A stretch of DNA of 64,000 nt, taken from the NCBI GenBank assembly GCA_028045305.1, contig JAOFTV010000002.1, forward strand, positions 1 through 64,000, written 5' to 3'. The position numbers and the translations under genes are program-made. The notes under the pieces were generated by a model. The model had not been told where the DNA came from. It was given only the letters and a program-made list of their open reading frames with translations, and made no database searches. This DNA comes from Opitutales bacterium. Lineage in GTDB: Bacteria > Verrucomicrobiota > Verrucomicrobiia > Opitutales > Seribacteraceae. Positions 31,460-41,423 of the stretch are shown here, piece after piece (within the stretch, counting starts at the first letter, position 1; every line of letters begins with the position of its first letter).

Positions 31460-32514
31460 ACAATTGGTTCGAAAACTTTCTTTTTGGGGAACCTGCTTGG
31501 GCTGTACTTCTCATTTTACTTCCCTTGCTAGCTTTGGTTCGAAAAAAAAGGGGTAATGGCATTAGGCCAGCAATTAGATTCGCTACCATTTCTCAGTTGC
31601 CCAATACTTTTTCCCAAAAAACAAAAAAGTGGATTTGGCTGCCCTCCCTTTTACGAACCTTGGCATTAATCTGCATGATTGCAGCACTTTGTCGCCCACA
31701 ATTAGACAAAAGTACACGCACTGTTTTTTCCAGTGGTGTAGATGTTGTACTTGCGGTCGACCTCTCTGCCTCGATGCTCGCTTTAGATATGAGCGAAACT
31801 AGAAGCCAGGAAGTTACCCGCCTGGATGTAGTTAAAGAAGTACTCAAGGATTTCATCGACAAAAGAAAACATGATCGCATTGGATTGGTCGCATTTTCAG
31901 TCGCACCCTACCTAGTTAGTGCTCTTACTTTGGACAAAGAACATCTCCATAAAAACTTAGAACGGTTACGAGTAGGCCTTACCCATGAAACAGGAACCAA
32001 TCTTGGGTCTGCATTGGCTGAAGGAATCAACCGTCTGCGACCGCTTCAGTCCAAGTCAAAAATCCTTATTCTACTAACAGATGGCAAAGATGAGCCCACA
32101 CCTCCACATAGTCCATTAATTTTTGCACACGGAGCCAAAGAAGATGGAATTAAAATTTACACCATTGCCATTGGTACCAACACACAAACAAGAACCTACC
32201 TGTTCGACCCATCCACTCGAGATTTACTGCGGGCTCAAAATGGTCTTCCCATTGTTCGTATGGCTCAGTACCCAGTGGATGAGGATATATTAAGCAACAT
32301 TGCCAAGACAACTGGAGGGGCATTTTTTCAGGCGAGGGACGAATCTTCCCTAAGATTGATCTACGAAGAAATCGATCGCTTGGAAAAAACAGATGTCGAA
32401 ATGCAAGTAAACGCACTCTTCGATGATCTTTATCTTTGGCCACTTGGAGCCGCTATCCTTTTACTTATTCTTGAATTTATTCTTTCCCGCACAATTTATC
32501 TTAGAATTCCATGA
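31456..32514 (+). CDS. BatA-like VWA-domain membrane protein
   Basis: VVLAVDLSASMLALDM MIDAS, DRIGLVAFS, ILLTDGKDE; C-terminal TM. Confidence 0.94.
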   Translation: MNNWFENFLFGEPAWAVLLILLPLLALVRKKRGNGIRPAIRFATISQLPNTFSQKTKKWIWLPSLLRTLALICMIAALCRPQLDKSTRTVFSSGVDVVLAVDLSASMLALDMSETRSQEVTRLDVVKEVLKDFIDKRKHDRIGLVAFSVAPYLVSALTLDKEHLHKNLERLRVGLTHETGTNLGSALAEGINRLRPLQSKSKILILLTDGKDEPTPPHSPLIFAHGAKEDGIKIYTIAIGTNTQTRTYLFDPSTRDLLRAQNGLPIVRMAQYPVDEDILSNIAKTTGGAFFQARDESSLRLIYEEIDRLEKTDVEMQVNALFDDLYLWPLGAAILLLILEFILSRTIYLRIP

Positions 32515-34931
32515 GTTATTTCGTTCGGCCAGAAATTCTTTTTTTGATTCCCTTGGTAGTAGGAATTTTACTCTTCCTCCATTTTCGAAGTCGCAAATCT
32601 GCAAAGAAAAGGATTCGTCTTCTTGTTGCCGAGAAGTTTCAAGAAAAGTTGATCCCTCTTCTTTCTGGCAAGCGAACCTCGGTCAAAACCGGTCTTATCC
32701 TTACATCAACTACATTTGCCATCCTTGCATCCTCCGGTCCCCAATGGGGTTCATCGAAAAGATCCTTATCACCCAAAGGCATTGATTTGTTGATCGCTGT
32801 AGATGTGTCAAAAAGTATGCTTGCCCAGGATGTTCCACCTAATCGCCTGGAAAGAGTTAAACACATTTTATCCAATCTACTCGAGCATGTTACAGGGGAT
32901 CGACTTGGACTAATCGTTTTCTCGGGCACTTCATTTCTGCATTGTCCTCTTACCTTGGATCATCAGGCATTTTCAAAAACGCTCAACGAAGTAAAAGTTG
33001 GCCTGATTCCTAAACTTGGTACAGACTTGGCACAGCCCATAGATGAAGCAAGAAGATCATTCTCAAAGGATGACCAAGACAAATTTTTGGTTTTAATATC
33101 TGACGGCGAAGATCTCGAAGGGCGTGGACTTATGCAGGCCAAGGAAGCGGCAAAAGAGGGTATTCGTATCTTCACAGTCGGTATCGGTTCAGCAGAAGGT
33201 GCCCGGATTCCCGAAAAAATAAATACGAATGATTTTCTAAAAGACAGAAAAGGGAATGAAATCCTCACTAAGCTCGACGAATTGTCACTGAAGAAGATAG
33301 CTCAAGCCACTGGTGGACGCTATGTTGCCCTCGGGTCAACGGGGGAAGGTTTGTCCCATATCTTTTCCGAACTTCAATCCATTGGCCAAAAAAAACGCAG
33401 AGAACAATTATCTACTGAATTGCCAATCGATCGTTTCCAATCTTTCATTCTTGTCGCATTTCTCTTCCTTATTTTTGAATCATTAACGACTTCAGCAAAG
33501 ATTAAAATAGCCCGCGGAACTCTTCATAGTTTACTCATATGCATAACCTTGTTCGGGGGGTGCCTTTTGCCAGACAATGTACAAAAAGCAGAAAAAGCCC
33601 TTGCTCAAGGACTGCCCCTTGAAGCAGCCAATCATTACCTTGCTGAAATCGATGCAATTAAAAGGAAAAAAGGGCGGCCCGAATCCAGCCTATTACTCAA
33701 CATAGGACTGGCGTATTCCCGTGGTGGTGCTTACCAAAAAGCTGAAGAATTTTTAAACTCTGCCCTTGATCAATCCGACAGCCCGGGTTTGCACTCGAAA
33801 GCCCTTAACGCACTTGGAAACTTACATTACCGCATGGCCAACAACTACCTTGATCAGCAAAATGTCAACTCAGCTAGAAAGACTTGGGAACAGGCATTAA
33901 ATCATTATCGAGAGGCTTTATCTTTGGACGGCAATAAAAAGGCTCAAACAAACCTCGAATCTTTAAACCGCCAAATTCAAGGGCGCATAGAGTCAATGGT
34001 TTGCAAAATGATGGGACTTGTATGGAGAGATATTGACGGAAATGGAAAAAAAGATTCAAACGAACCTTTTCTCAAGGCTCATATATTTTGGGACAAGGAC
34101 GGGAATGGAGAGATGAACGCCACCCTCGAACCCTCAATTCCAACTAACGAAGAAGGCCAATTTGCCTTCGAATGGATATCAGCTGAATATCCTGCAAGCC
34201 TCCATCTTGGTTCGGTTCTAATCGATAATAACCAAAGCAAGGAATTAAATGTCTTACTTCCCCTATATCCACCGCCTCCACCACCTTTTGATTCCACACA
34301 AGCTCGAAATTACTATGTGGATATTCCCTCATCCGGGTCTCAATTCCTTCCTATGCCTTGGCGTGCAGCTCCAATTATTAGAGGAAAAGTATGGAATGAC
34401 ACCAACCAAGACGGAAAGTTTGATGCGAACGAAAGCGGTCTAGCAACTGCCAGCTTATTTTTGGATGAAAATGGAAACTTGCAACCAGATGAAAATGAAA
34501 CATCTTTTAAGCCGTCTCCAGAGGGTGATTTTGCACAAGTCGTTCCGCCAGGGCAATATTCATTGTGTATAAAACCAGACTCCCCAAATGGCAGGGTCAC
34601 TTGGCCTGTTGAAAATAATAACGCCTACCTGACTTGGGTAAATTTTGAAAACTCACCGGATCCATTACTTTTTGGAATTTTCGATCAACAAGCAGGTAAT
34701 AATTCATCTCAATCTGAACAATCCGAAAACAAAGATCAGGATGATGGTCAATCAGGTGAGAATAAACAATCGAACTCGGGCGATGAGAATGTAAAAGAAT
34801 TGGCGGAACCCACACCCGATGAAGTCAGCGGTCTATACGAACGACTACTCCAAGAAATGGAATCTAAAAGTGAGCCTTTGCCACAAGAAATCCAATCAAT
34901 AAAGGCGGTGGGAACCGGTCGAGATTACTAA
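32511..34931 (+). CDS. BatB-like VWA + TPR (BatC-like) + SdrD_B-like repeat fusion
   Basis: DLLIAVDVSKSMLAQD MIDAS, VLISDGEDLEG; TPR-like region; GLVWRDIDGNGKKDSNEP and GKVWNDTNQDGKFDANESG. Confidence 0.92.
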   Translation: MSYFVRPEILFLIPLVVGILLFLHFRSRKSAKKRIRLLVAEKFQEKLIPLLSGKRTSVKTGLILTSTTFAILASSGPQWGSSKRSLSPKGIDLLIAVDVSKSMLAQDVPPNRLERVKHILSNLLEHVTGDRLGLIVFSGTSFLHCPLTLDHQAFSKTLNEVKVGLIPKLGTDLAQPIDEARRSFSKDDQDKFLVLISDGEDLEGRGLMQAKEAAKEGIRIFTVGIGSAEGARIPEKINTNDFLKDRKGNEILTKLDELSLKKIAQATGGRYVALGSTGEGLSHIFSELQSIGQKKRREQLSTELPIDRFQSFILVAFLFLIFESLTTSAKIKIARGTLHSLLICITLFGGCLLPDNVQKAEKALAQGLPLEAANHYLAEIDAIKRKKGRPESSLLLNIGLAYSRGGAYQKAEEFLNSALDQSDSPGLHSKALNALGNLHYRMANNYLDQQNVNSARKTWEQALNHYREALSLDGNKKAQTNLESLNRQIQGRIESMVCKMMGLVWRDIDGNGKKDSNEPFLKAHIFWDKDGNGEMNATLEPSIPTNEEGQFAFEWISAEYPASLHLGSVLIDNNQSKELNVLLPLYPPPPPPFDSTQARNYYVDIPSSGSQFLPMPWRAAPIIRGKVWNDTNQDGKFDANESGLATASLFLDENGNLQPDENETSFKPSPEGDFAQVVPPGQYSLCIKPDSPNGRVTWPVENNNAYLTWVNFENSPDPLLFGIFDQQAGNNSSQSEQSENKDQDDGQSGENKQSNSGDENVKELAEPTPDEVSGLYERLLQEMESKSEPLPQEIQSIKAVGTGRDY

Positions 34932-34935
34932 GATT

Positions 34936-36726
34936 TTGAAATACTCATTCCATTTTTTCATCATCCTTTTTGGAACTTCTATCTGTATCTGGGGGCAAAA
35001 CAATAATCTTAGGGTGGAAACTCTTTTTGAACCGGCCACCATTACCCTGTCTAATTCGAGTATTTACAAAATTATTATTCATGGAAGTCAGGAAAGTCCG
35101 GTTGGGTCGGTACCCTCTGTCTCCGGGTTGCAATTTTCCAAGACTCCCCGAACATTTCGTTCCGCATCTTTTATCAATGGCATACCCGCAGTACGATTCG
35201 AACTTTCATTCGAAGTCAAACCTCAACGAGAAGGCACTTTTAAACTTCCAGCATGGAACCTCAGGGTGGGCAAGCAAACCTGCCAGGCACCCTCGACTAC
35301 CCTTCGGGTTCTACCTCCCAGTCAAAGAGACAAAGTTCGACAGGCAGAGCAAAAAAAACGCAACCAAGACCTAAGTGAAGCTGCATATTTAGATTTTTCA
35401 ATCACTCGGCCTTATATGTTTGAAGGAGAGACCATGGAGGGCCAAGTAAGCCTGAATATTTGGAATAGGTTGCCGGTTACGAGAATAGATAGAATACCGA
35501 CCAAAACTGGCGATGGCTTTTCCATTACTGAACTCGGGCAACCAGTTGAAAAAAGAAATGTTCCTAAGAATGGAAAAAACTATAATTCATACAATTGGAA
35601 ATTTGGCATAACCGCCGCCCTACCTGGCATACAATCGATCTCCTTTTCATCCGTTCTCAGAGTGCGGGTGAAGCAAAACCGGAACTCTCCTTTGGGCAAT
35701 CCGTTTTTCAGTGATCCATTCTTCGGCTTTGGAAGCGAGGAAGGCTTAGAAGTTGGCTCAGACCCATTGACGGTTGAAGTTCGATCCCTACCCACCGATT
35801 CGCGCCCCAAGGGATTTGCTGGTGCCATTGGAATCTTCACCCTCGCTTCCGCAATCGACAAAGACCGCGTGTCCCTTGGTGACCCTGTTCGCCTTACCTG
35901 TAAAATAAAGGGTAAAGGAAATTTCTCAGCTATGCCCGCCCCTACTGTATCCCTCGGAGAAGATTTTAAAGTTGGTCCACCCGCATTTAGTTTTGATGGT
36001 TCTACATCCACCCTCCATCAAGGCGTACAAAGTTTTGAGTATGTCATCACGCCGTTGCGACCTGGATTGCTGGAAATTCCACCCATCCCAGTTTCATTTT
36101 TTAATCCAGATAACGAAGTTTATACCAGCCTAACCTCCTCGCCACATCCTTTGCGCGTTGATCCAGGCGAAAAGTGGATGGAACCATCTTCAGTAGAAGT
36201 CAGCCAATCGGATGAGAAATCCACAAGCTCGGCAAATAATATGTTTCAAACGGAATCGGAACCTGGAGAATGGGTATCGTCCATCTCAATAGAGGACCCC
36301 CTTTCATCGAAGATGTTTTGGGGTGCACAGGCAGTTGGACTTCTACTCTTTTTGTCCGTTCTCTTTTTTAGGCTTAAAAACCGGAACCCCTTAATGGAAG
36401 AGCTAAAACTTAAGGACAGAGTACTCAGTAACAAATTGCGGGAAACGGTTAAGCACAAGGACCGTGCTGGCTTTTATAAATCACTGCGACGAAGGATTCG
36501 CCTACGAGCAAGCATGGTATGCCCGGGTGCCAATCCTTCTGCCCTTTCCAACAAGGAATTGTTGGCCCTATTAAAAGCTCGCGGATACTCTCAAAATCTA
36601 CTTGATGAGATTTCTAAACTCCTGCAAATCTGCGAGGATCATGAATATGCTGGGGGTGTCAAAAATACAGATTCTCTCGAAAGCGAATTATCCCGGTCAC
36701 AATCCATCATTCGCAAACTCAAATGA
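34936..36726 (+). CDS. BatD-like oxygen tolerance family protein (TTG start)
   Basis: N-terminal signal, YLDFSITRPYMFEGETMEGQVSLNIWNRLPV, C-terminal TM; operon position. Confidence 0.85.
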   Translation: MKYSFHFFIILFGTSICIWGQNNNLRVETLFEPATITLSNSSIYKIIIHGSQESPVGSVPSVSGLQFSKTPRTFRSASFINGIPAVRFELSFEVKPQREGTFKLPAWNLRVGKQTCQAPSTTLRVLPPSQRDKVRQAEQKKRNQDLSEAAYLDFSITRPYMFEGETMEGQVSLNIWNRLPVTRIDRIPTKTGDGFSITELGQPVEKRNVPKNGKNYNSYNWKFGITAALPGIQSISFSSVLRVRVKQNRNSPLGNPFFSDPFFGFGSEEGLEVGSDPLTVEVRSLPTDSRPKGFAGAIGIFTLASAIDKDRVSLGDPVRLTCKIKGKGNFSAMPAPTVSLGEDFKVGPPAFSFDGSTSTLHQGVQSFEYVITPLRPGLLEIPPIPVSFFNPDNEVYTSLTSSPHPLRVDPGEKWMEPSSVEVSQSDEKSTSSANNMFQTESEPGEWVSSISIEDPLSSKMFWGAQAVGLLLFLSVLFFRLKNRNPLMEELKLKDRVLSNKLRETVKHKDRAGFYKSLRRRIRLRASMVCPGANPSALSNKELLALLKARGYSQNLLDEISKLLQICEDHEYAGGVKNTDSLESELSRSQSIIRKLK

Positions 36727-37535
36727 ACCACCGTTCAACCGCACTCTGGCTACTTCTTACTTTTGTACTGCTGTACTCAAAAATATTTGGGGAATCTGGT
36801 GACCGGGCTTTTTACGATGCCGTGCGTGCGGAAGCCTCCGGAGATTTGCAACTAGCCAGATCAATCTATGAAGAATTGGCTAAAAATCAGCACTCGGCAA
36901 ATCTGCACGCAAACTTGGCAAATTTATATTTCAAGCTGGAAGACTATGGAAGGTCCATTCTCCACTTTCGAAAGTCCTTACTCCTTAATCCTGAAAATCG
37001 GGAATCTATTTCCAATTTGTCTTTTGCCATGGAAATGAGTGGCGTTAAAAAAGCTGAATCCCTAAAGACTAACCCCGCCTTTTCAGCTACTGCTCAGTTC
37101 ATTTGGGCCAGTTGCTTCACCATCTTGTTATGGGGAGGTTTTTTACTAATCGCCTTGCTTGTTCCAAGACGCTTAAACTCGACTACTCTGACAGGCTATA
37201 CACTTCTTTGGGCAGGCACATTAAGCTTTTTAGCATGGGGGTGGCAGGAATCGAGAGAACAGTTTAATTTTCTGCGAAGGGAGGTCATCAGTGTAGCAAT
37301 TAAATCTGATGGTAAAAACGCACCAGTTCCCCTGCGCCGTTTTGCCGGTAAAGGAAGTAATTACAATACCATGGTCAACCCAGGAACTAGTCTATTTTTG
37401 GATCTTGATCGCTCGGGTAACCCCCGAATGCACCAAGGACCAGATGGGGAAAAATGGTTTCTTGCTCGAAGTAAAGATGGAGCAAACAAAGGTTGGATTA
37501 CTGAGCTTGAATTTGGAAAGATTATAGAACTTTGA
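36723..37535 (+). CDS. BatE-like TPR membrane protein with SH3-like C-terminus
   Basis: AFYDAVRAEASGDLQLARSIYEEL TPR repeats, two TM, KGWITELEFGKI C-terminus. Confidence 0.8.
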   Translation: MNHRSTALWLLLTFVLLYSKIFGESGDRAFYDAVRAEASGDLQLARSIYEELAKNQHSANLHANLANLYFKLEDYGRSILHFRKSLLLNPENRESISNLSFAMEMSGVKKAESLKTNPAFSATAQFIWASCFTILLWGGFLLIALLVPRRLNSTTLTGYTLLWAGTLSFLAWGWQESREQFNFLRREVISVAIKSDGKNAPVPLRRFAGKGSNYNTMVNPGTSLFLDLDRSGNPRMHQGPDGEKWFLARSKDGANKGWITELEFGKIIEL

Positions 37536-37573
37536 CCATCATAGATGTACTAATATTTCGGAACCCCTTAGAA

Positions 37574-39061
37574 TCAGATTAAAATTTCAGGATCTATCTT
37601 TTCAAGGGCAACATATTGAGCTTTAAATTTTCCCTCCACTACTTCTCGAATTACTGGTGGTAATTGATCTACACGTTCTTGAACTTTTTCTGGGTCCACC
37701 GTTCGCAATTCCTCGAGAGACGTTAAAAGCTTTTTACTTTCAGAAACATCAGGAAGGTTACCTGCTTTTTCCTCTTGCTTAGAGTTTATCGGACTAACAA
37801 TCTCAGCACTCGTAGGAGTTGTAGGGTTTTCATCGGCAACTATGACTTCCTCGGATCCTGCTTCCTTACAGGGCACTAAATCCTCAAGGGCATTTGAAAT
37901 AGGATCTGCCTTCTGCCTGGGTAAAGAATTTCCCTCAGACGGAATTATACTTTTTTTTTTAGCTCCCTCAGGAATTACCTGAGAAATTTTCCTTATCACC
38001 TGATCAATCGAACGAGTTCTTCCAGCTTCCACTGCCCGAAACAAGGTAACTTCAAAGTTTGCTTTTTCAGAAAGTCCTAAACGAACAAGAGATTCTCCCT
38101 CACGCAAAGCGTCAAGCATTCGGGTAAGTTGCTCAGCAGAAACTTCCGGACTGGACCCACGAAGAGATTCAATCAATGCCTCCCGGTGGCGTTCTGACAA
38201 ATCAAGCAACGCCCGATAAAAGTCTATGCCCTCTTCAGCAAATGCATCCGTTACCTGTAGAATCGTATCATAATCCGCAGCAATCATGGACTTGAACAGT
38301 TTATTAATTCGGTCTGGTGCAGCCAAGCCATAGACCTCCAAAACATCCTGTTGCACAATTTTCCTACCACAAAAAGAAATCATCTGGTCAAGTATGCTTT
38401 GAGCATCCCGCATCCCACCCATAGCCATGCGGGCAATTGCTTCCACGGCTTGTTCATCGGCATCAATTTCCTCCGCTTTGCAAATCTCTAAAAGTTTATG
38501 GATGATTAAATCTGCAGGAATGGATCGGAATTCAAACCGTTGACAACGAGATACAATTGTGGGCAATACCTTTTGCGATTCAGTAGTTGCAAATACAAAT
38601 TTCACATGTGGGGGTGGTTCTTCCAATGTTTTTAACAATGCGTTAAAAGCCTGCTGACTAAGCATATGTACCTCATCGATCACATAAATCTTAAAACGGC
38701 ATTGGGAGGGTGCATATTGACACTCGTCCCTAAGATCACGAACCTGCTCGACGGAATTGTTGGATGCCCCGTCAATTTCAATTACATCCAAGCATCTACC
38801 CTCCATAATTGCCTGTCCGATTTCGGAACTCTCTGGAACTTCTAAAGTTGGACCATCTTCCCAGTTCAAGGATTTTGCAAATAAACGAGCAGATGTCGTT
38901 TTTCCTGTGCCCCGTGGACCTACAAATAGATAGGCATGAGCAATTCTGCCCAGTTCAATAGCATTTCCCAGCGTGCGCACCACATGATCTTGCCCCACTA
39001 GTTCAGAAAACTGCTTGGGTCGCCAGCGACGGGCAATTACTTGGTATGCTGCTTCAGCCAT
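37574..39061 (-). CDS. dnaX: DNA polymerase III subunit gamma/tau (ORF extends to 39106)
   Basis: [74 protein letters not shown]. Confidence 0.97.
   Translation of the reverse strand: MAEAAYQVIARRWRPKQFSELVGQDHVVRTLGNAIELGRIAHAYLFVGPRGTGKTTSARLFAKSLNWEDGPTLEVPESSEIGQAIMEGRCLDVIEIDGASNNSVEQVRDLRDECQYAPSQCRFKIYVIDEVHMLSQQAFNALLKTLEEPPPHVKFVFATTESQKVLPTIVSRCQRFEFRSIPADLIIHKLLEICKAEEIDADEQAVEAIARMAMGGMRDAQSILDQMISFCGRKIVQQDVLEVYGLAAPDRINKLFKSMIAADYDTILQVTDAFAEEGIDFYRALLDLSERHREALIESLRGSSPEVSAEQLTRMLDALREGESLVRLGLSEKANFEVTLFRAVEAGRTRSIDQVIRKISQVIPEGAKKKSIIPSEGNSLPRQKADPISNALEDLVPCKEAGSEEVIVADENPTTPTSAEIVSPINSKQEEKAGNLPDVSESKKLLTSLEELRTVDPEKVQERVDQLPPVIREVVEGKFKAQYVALEKIDPEILI
37951..37960 (-). 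other. A10 slippery run within dnaX (candidate programmed slippage/frameshift site)
   Basis: Sense strand GGA GCT AAA AAA AAA AGT ATA ATT CCG TCT GAG; both alternative frames reach stops within 6 codons after the run. Confidence 0.7.
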
Positions 39062-39160
39062 TAGAAAATGTATTTTGTGTTCGGTTATTGGAAAGCAGGC
39101 AAGCAAACTCCTTCAAAATCTCATCTTTTCGGAAAGAACACATGCGTCTAGGCACAAAAA

Positions 39161-39258
39161 AAGGCCAGGCACCCCACAGCACACAACTATTGCGATTACC
39201 GCTGCTTCCTTCCGGACCTCACGGAGTTCATCCAATCGCCGTAGCATGGGACCCGACC
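39161..39258 (-). ncRNA. ffs: Signal recognition particle RNA, small bacterial (4.5S) type
   Basis: Minus strand contains GGTCCGGAAGGAAGCAG apical consensus; GGUCGGGUCCC 5' arm pairs with GGGGUGCCUGGCC 3' arm; followed by a T7 tract. Confidence 0.93.
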
Positions 39259-39378
39259 TTAATCTTCCATTTTGCATAGCTGATCTGCCCGGGCAATCTC
39301 AATTTATAAGAATTTGTATCCAAGATATACATGTACTTTTATCTTTGCCTTTTGTGCTTCAATCTTTTGTAAGAATTC

Positions 39379-40470
39379 ATGGGAAATTCGTTTGGCAAAC
39401 TTTTTAATATTAGCTCTTGGGGAGAGAGTCACGGTGGCGGAATTGGCGTTACGATTGATGGTTGCCCTCCTCGCCTCCCACTCTGCGAGAGCGACATTCA
39501 AAAAGAACTCGATCGCAGGCGCCCCGGTCAAAGCAAAATTACAACCCCTAGAGATGAGTCTGACAAGGTAGAGATTCTTTCTGGCATCTTTGACGGCCTT
39601 ACTTTGGGTACACCCATCGCCATGCTCGTTCGCAACAAGGATGCCCGTCCTCAGGCATATGATGAGATGAAAGAAAAATTTCGCCCATCTCATGCAGACT
39701 TTACTTACCAGTCGAAATATGGCCATAGAAACCACGAGGGTGGAGGACGCTCCTCTGCAAGAGAGACCATTGCCCGCGTTGCCGCAGGTGCGGTTGCCAA
39801 GAAGATCCTATCTTTTAAAAAGGTGGAAGTTCGGGCTTATGTAGAACGTATTCACGACTTGTTAGTGCCTAATGGCCTCGATTTCCCATGTCTTGATGCT
39901 GTAGAGGCTTCTCCAACCCGTTGCCCTCACCCGAAAACAGCATCCGAAATGGAGGCTCGTATTTTAGAAGCAAAAAAAGCGGGAGACTCAGTTGGAGGAT
40001 CCATTCTTTGCCGGGTTCGTGGATTACCAGTCGGCTGGGGGGCTCCGGTATTTGACCGCTTAGAAGCAGACCTGGCTAAGTCCATGCTCGGATTACCCGC
40101 AACGAAAGGCTTTGAAGTGGGTAGCGGATTCGAGGGTACCTTTTTAAAAGGGTCGGAGCACAATGATCTTTTCGAATCTCGCGAAGGCAAGGTTCGAACA
40201 TCCAGCAACCGATCGGGAGGAGTACAGGGAGGTATAAGCAATGGGGAAGAATTGTATTTCCGCACTGCATTTAAACCAACCGCTACGGTATTACAAAAGC
40301 AACAAACCGTGAACCAGGAAGGACAAGAAACTGAACTTATGGGACGTGGTCGACATGATCCCTGCGTGCTTCCACGGGCAGTTCCTATTGTTGAAGCGAT
40401 GACTGCATTGGTTCTGCTTGATCATGCAATGCGTCACTATGCCCAGTGTGAAAGCTTCGATTTTTCTTAA
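39379..40470 (+). CDS. aroC: Chorismate synthase
   Basis: [70 protein letters not shown] motifs. Confidence 0.98.
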   Translation: MGNSFGKLFNISSWGESHGGGIGVTIDGCPPRLPLCESDIQKELDRRRPGQSKITTPRDESDKVEILSGIFDGLTLGTPIAMLVRNKDARPQAYDEMKEKFRPSHADFTYQSKYGHRNHEGGGRSSARETIARVAAGAVAKKILSFKKVEVRAYVERIHDLLVPNGLDFPCLDAVEASPTRCPHPKTASEMEARILEAKKAGDSVGGSILCRVRGLPVGWGAPVFDRLEADLAKSMLGLPATKGFEVGSGFEGTFLKGSEHNDLFESREGKVRTSSNRSGGVQGGISNGEELYFRTAFKPTATVLQKQQTVNQEGQETELMGRGRHDPCVLPRAVPIVEAMTALVLLDHAMRHYAQCESFDFS

Positions 40471-40478
40471 CCTAGTTT

Positions 40479-41165
40479 ATGACCTGTTCTCTATATCTGG
40501 TGATTGAAACACCCCGGGCAGGTGCATTCGATCTCTTACAATCAGCAACTTCAGACGACGATGCTCCTCCAGCGTTTTATTTTCATGCCTCTAAACTTAA
40601 TAATCCTGAAAAAAGTGGCACGTGGAAGTTTGATTCGGAAATTGTCCGAATGCATTTTGAAGATGCAAAGCATCAAGAAACTCATGAAAAAATCATTTTT
40701 TTATCAAACAATCTAGGGATAGCAGATCAAATTGAAGGATGTTTAGAAACAATCCGCCAGAATGATTCACTTGTAATGGCTAGAGTCCTTACCTTTATAG
40801 ATTCCGAAATTCTTCATCATACGCCTCCAGATTTCCAAGATTGGATAGACGCAGTTGCACACTTTACAGATTCTATGCTTTTTGTTCATCGATCTAACAA
40901 TAATGCATCCGCAATTCAGCAACTTATCGACCGGTATACCAATATGCGCTACCCAATGGAAACATTCATTCTCGGAAAAAAGAATAATCCATGGACTCGC
41001 ATACTTGATCCTACTCCGCGTCGATTATCCCATGTATTTGACCCCGTTGAACTTTTAGAGGATGAAGACCTCCCTGAACATGACCGCTACCTTTCACGCT
41101 TAGCTTCGGGGGAATATAAACAAAAAGTTCCCCTTCCCTTTCTTAATGATCATATTTCCTTTTAA
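40479..41165 (+). CDS. Uncharacterized 228-aa protein
   Basis: Full-length ORF directly downstream of aroC on the same strand, with no overlap with known genes; no family recognised confidently. Confidence 0.75.
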   Translation: MTCSLYLVIETPRAGAFDLLQSATSDDDAPPAFYFHASKLNNPEKSGTWKFDSEIVRMHFEDAKHQETHEKIIFLSNNLGIADQIEGCLETIRQNDSLVMARVLTFIDSEILHHTPPDFQDWIDAVAHFTDSMLFVHRSNNNASAIQQLIDRYTNMRYPMETFILGKKNNPWTRILDPTPRRLSHVFDPVELLEDEDLPEHDRYLSRLASGEYKQKVPLPFLNDHISF

Positions 41166-41179
41166 ATTTGTGAAATTGA

Positions 41180-41209
41180 TTGTCCTCAACCGTTCACTTC
41201 AGTTATAAT
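41180..41209 (+). promoter_or_regulatory. Putative sigma70-type promoter of tRNA-Leu
   Basis: TTGTCC (41180-41185), 18-nt spacer, TATAAT (41204-41209), about 23 nt before tRNA. Confidence 0.5.
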
Positions 41210-41231
41210 CAATCTTCCTTTTTAATTAATT

Positions 41232-41318
41232 GCCGGGGTGGCGGAATTGGTAGACGCGCTAGATTCAGGTTCTAGTGTCTGAAAAGACGTGCGAGTTCAA
41301 ATCTCGCCCTCGGCACCA
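41232..41318 (+). tRNA. tRNA-Leu (anticodon CAG), CCA encoded
   Basis: Acceptor GCCGGGG/CCTCGGC, anticodon stem-loop CTAGA-TTCAGGT-TCTAG, variable arm, GTTCAAATC T-loop, ACCA end. Confidence 0.95.
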
Positions 41319-41423
41319 ATTCTTCACTAATCAAATAATTTCCAACACAAAAGGCTTGATTCACAAGATTTGTTCAGTTTTATTATTTTTATTTTTTAAC
41401 CCGAACCACCCTCCACCTCTAAA

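Noticed and set aside
39015-39407. 130-aa + strand ORF over the dnaX start/SRP RNA
   Set aside because: Explained by ffs and the dnaX 5' end on the opposite strand; translation has no protein-like features
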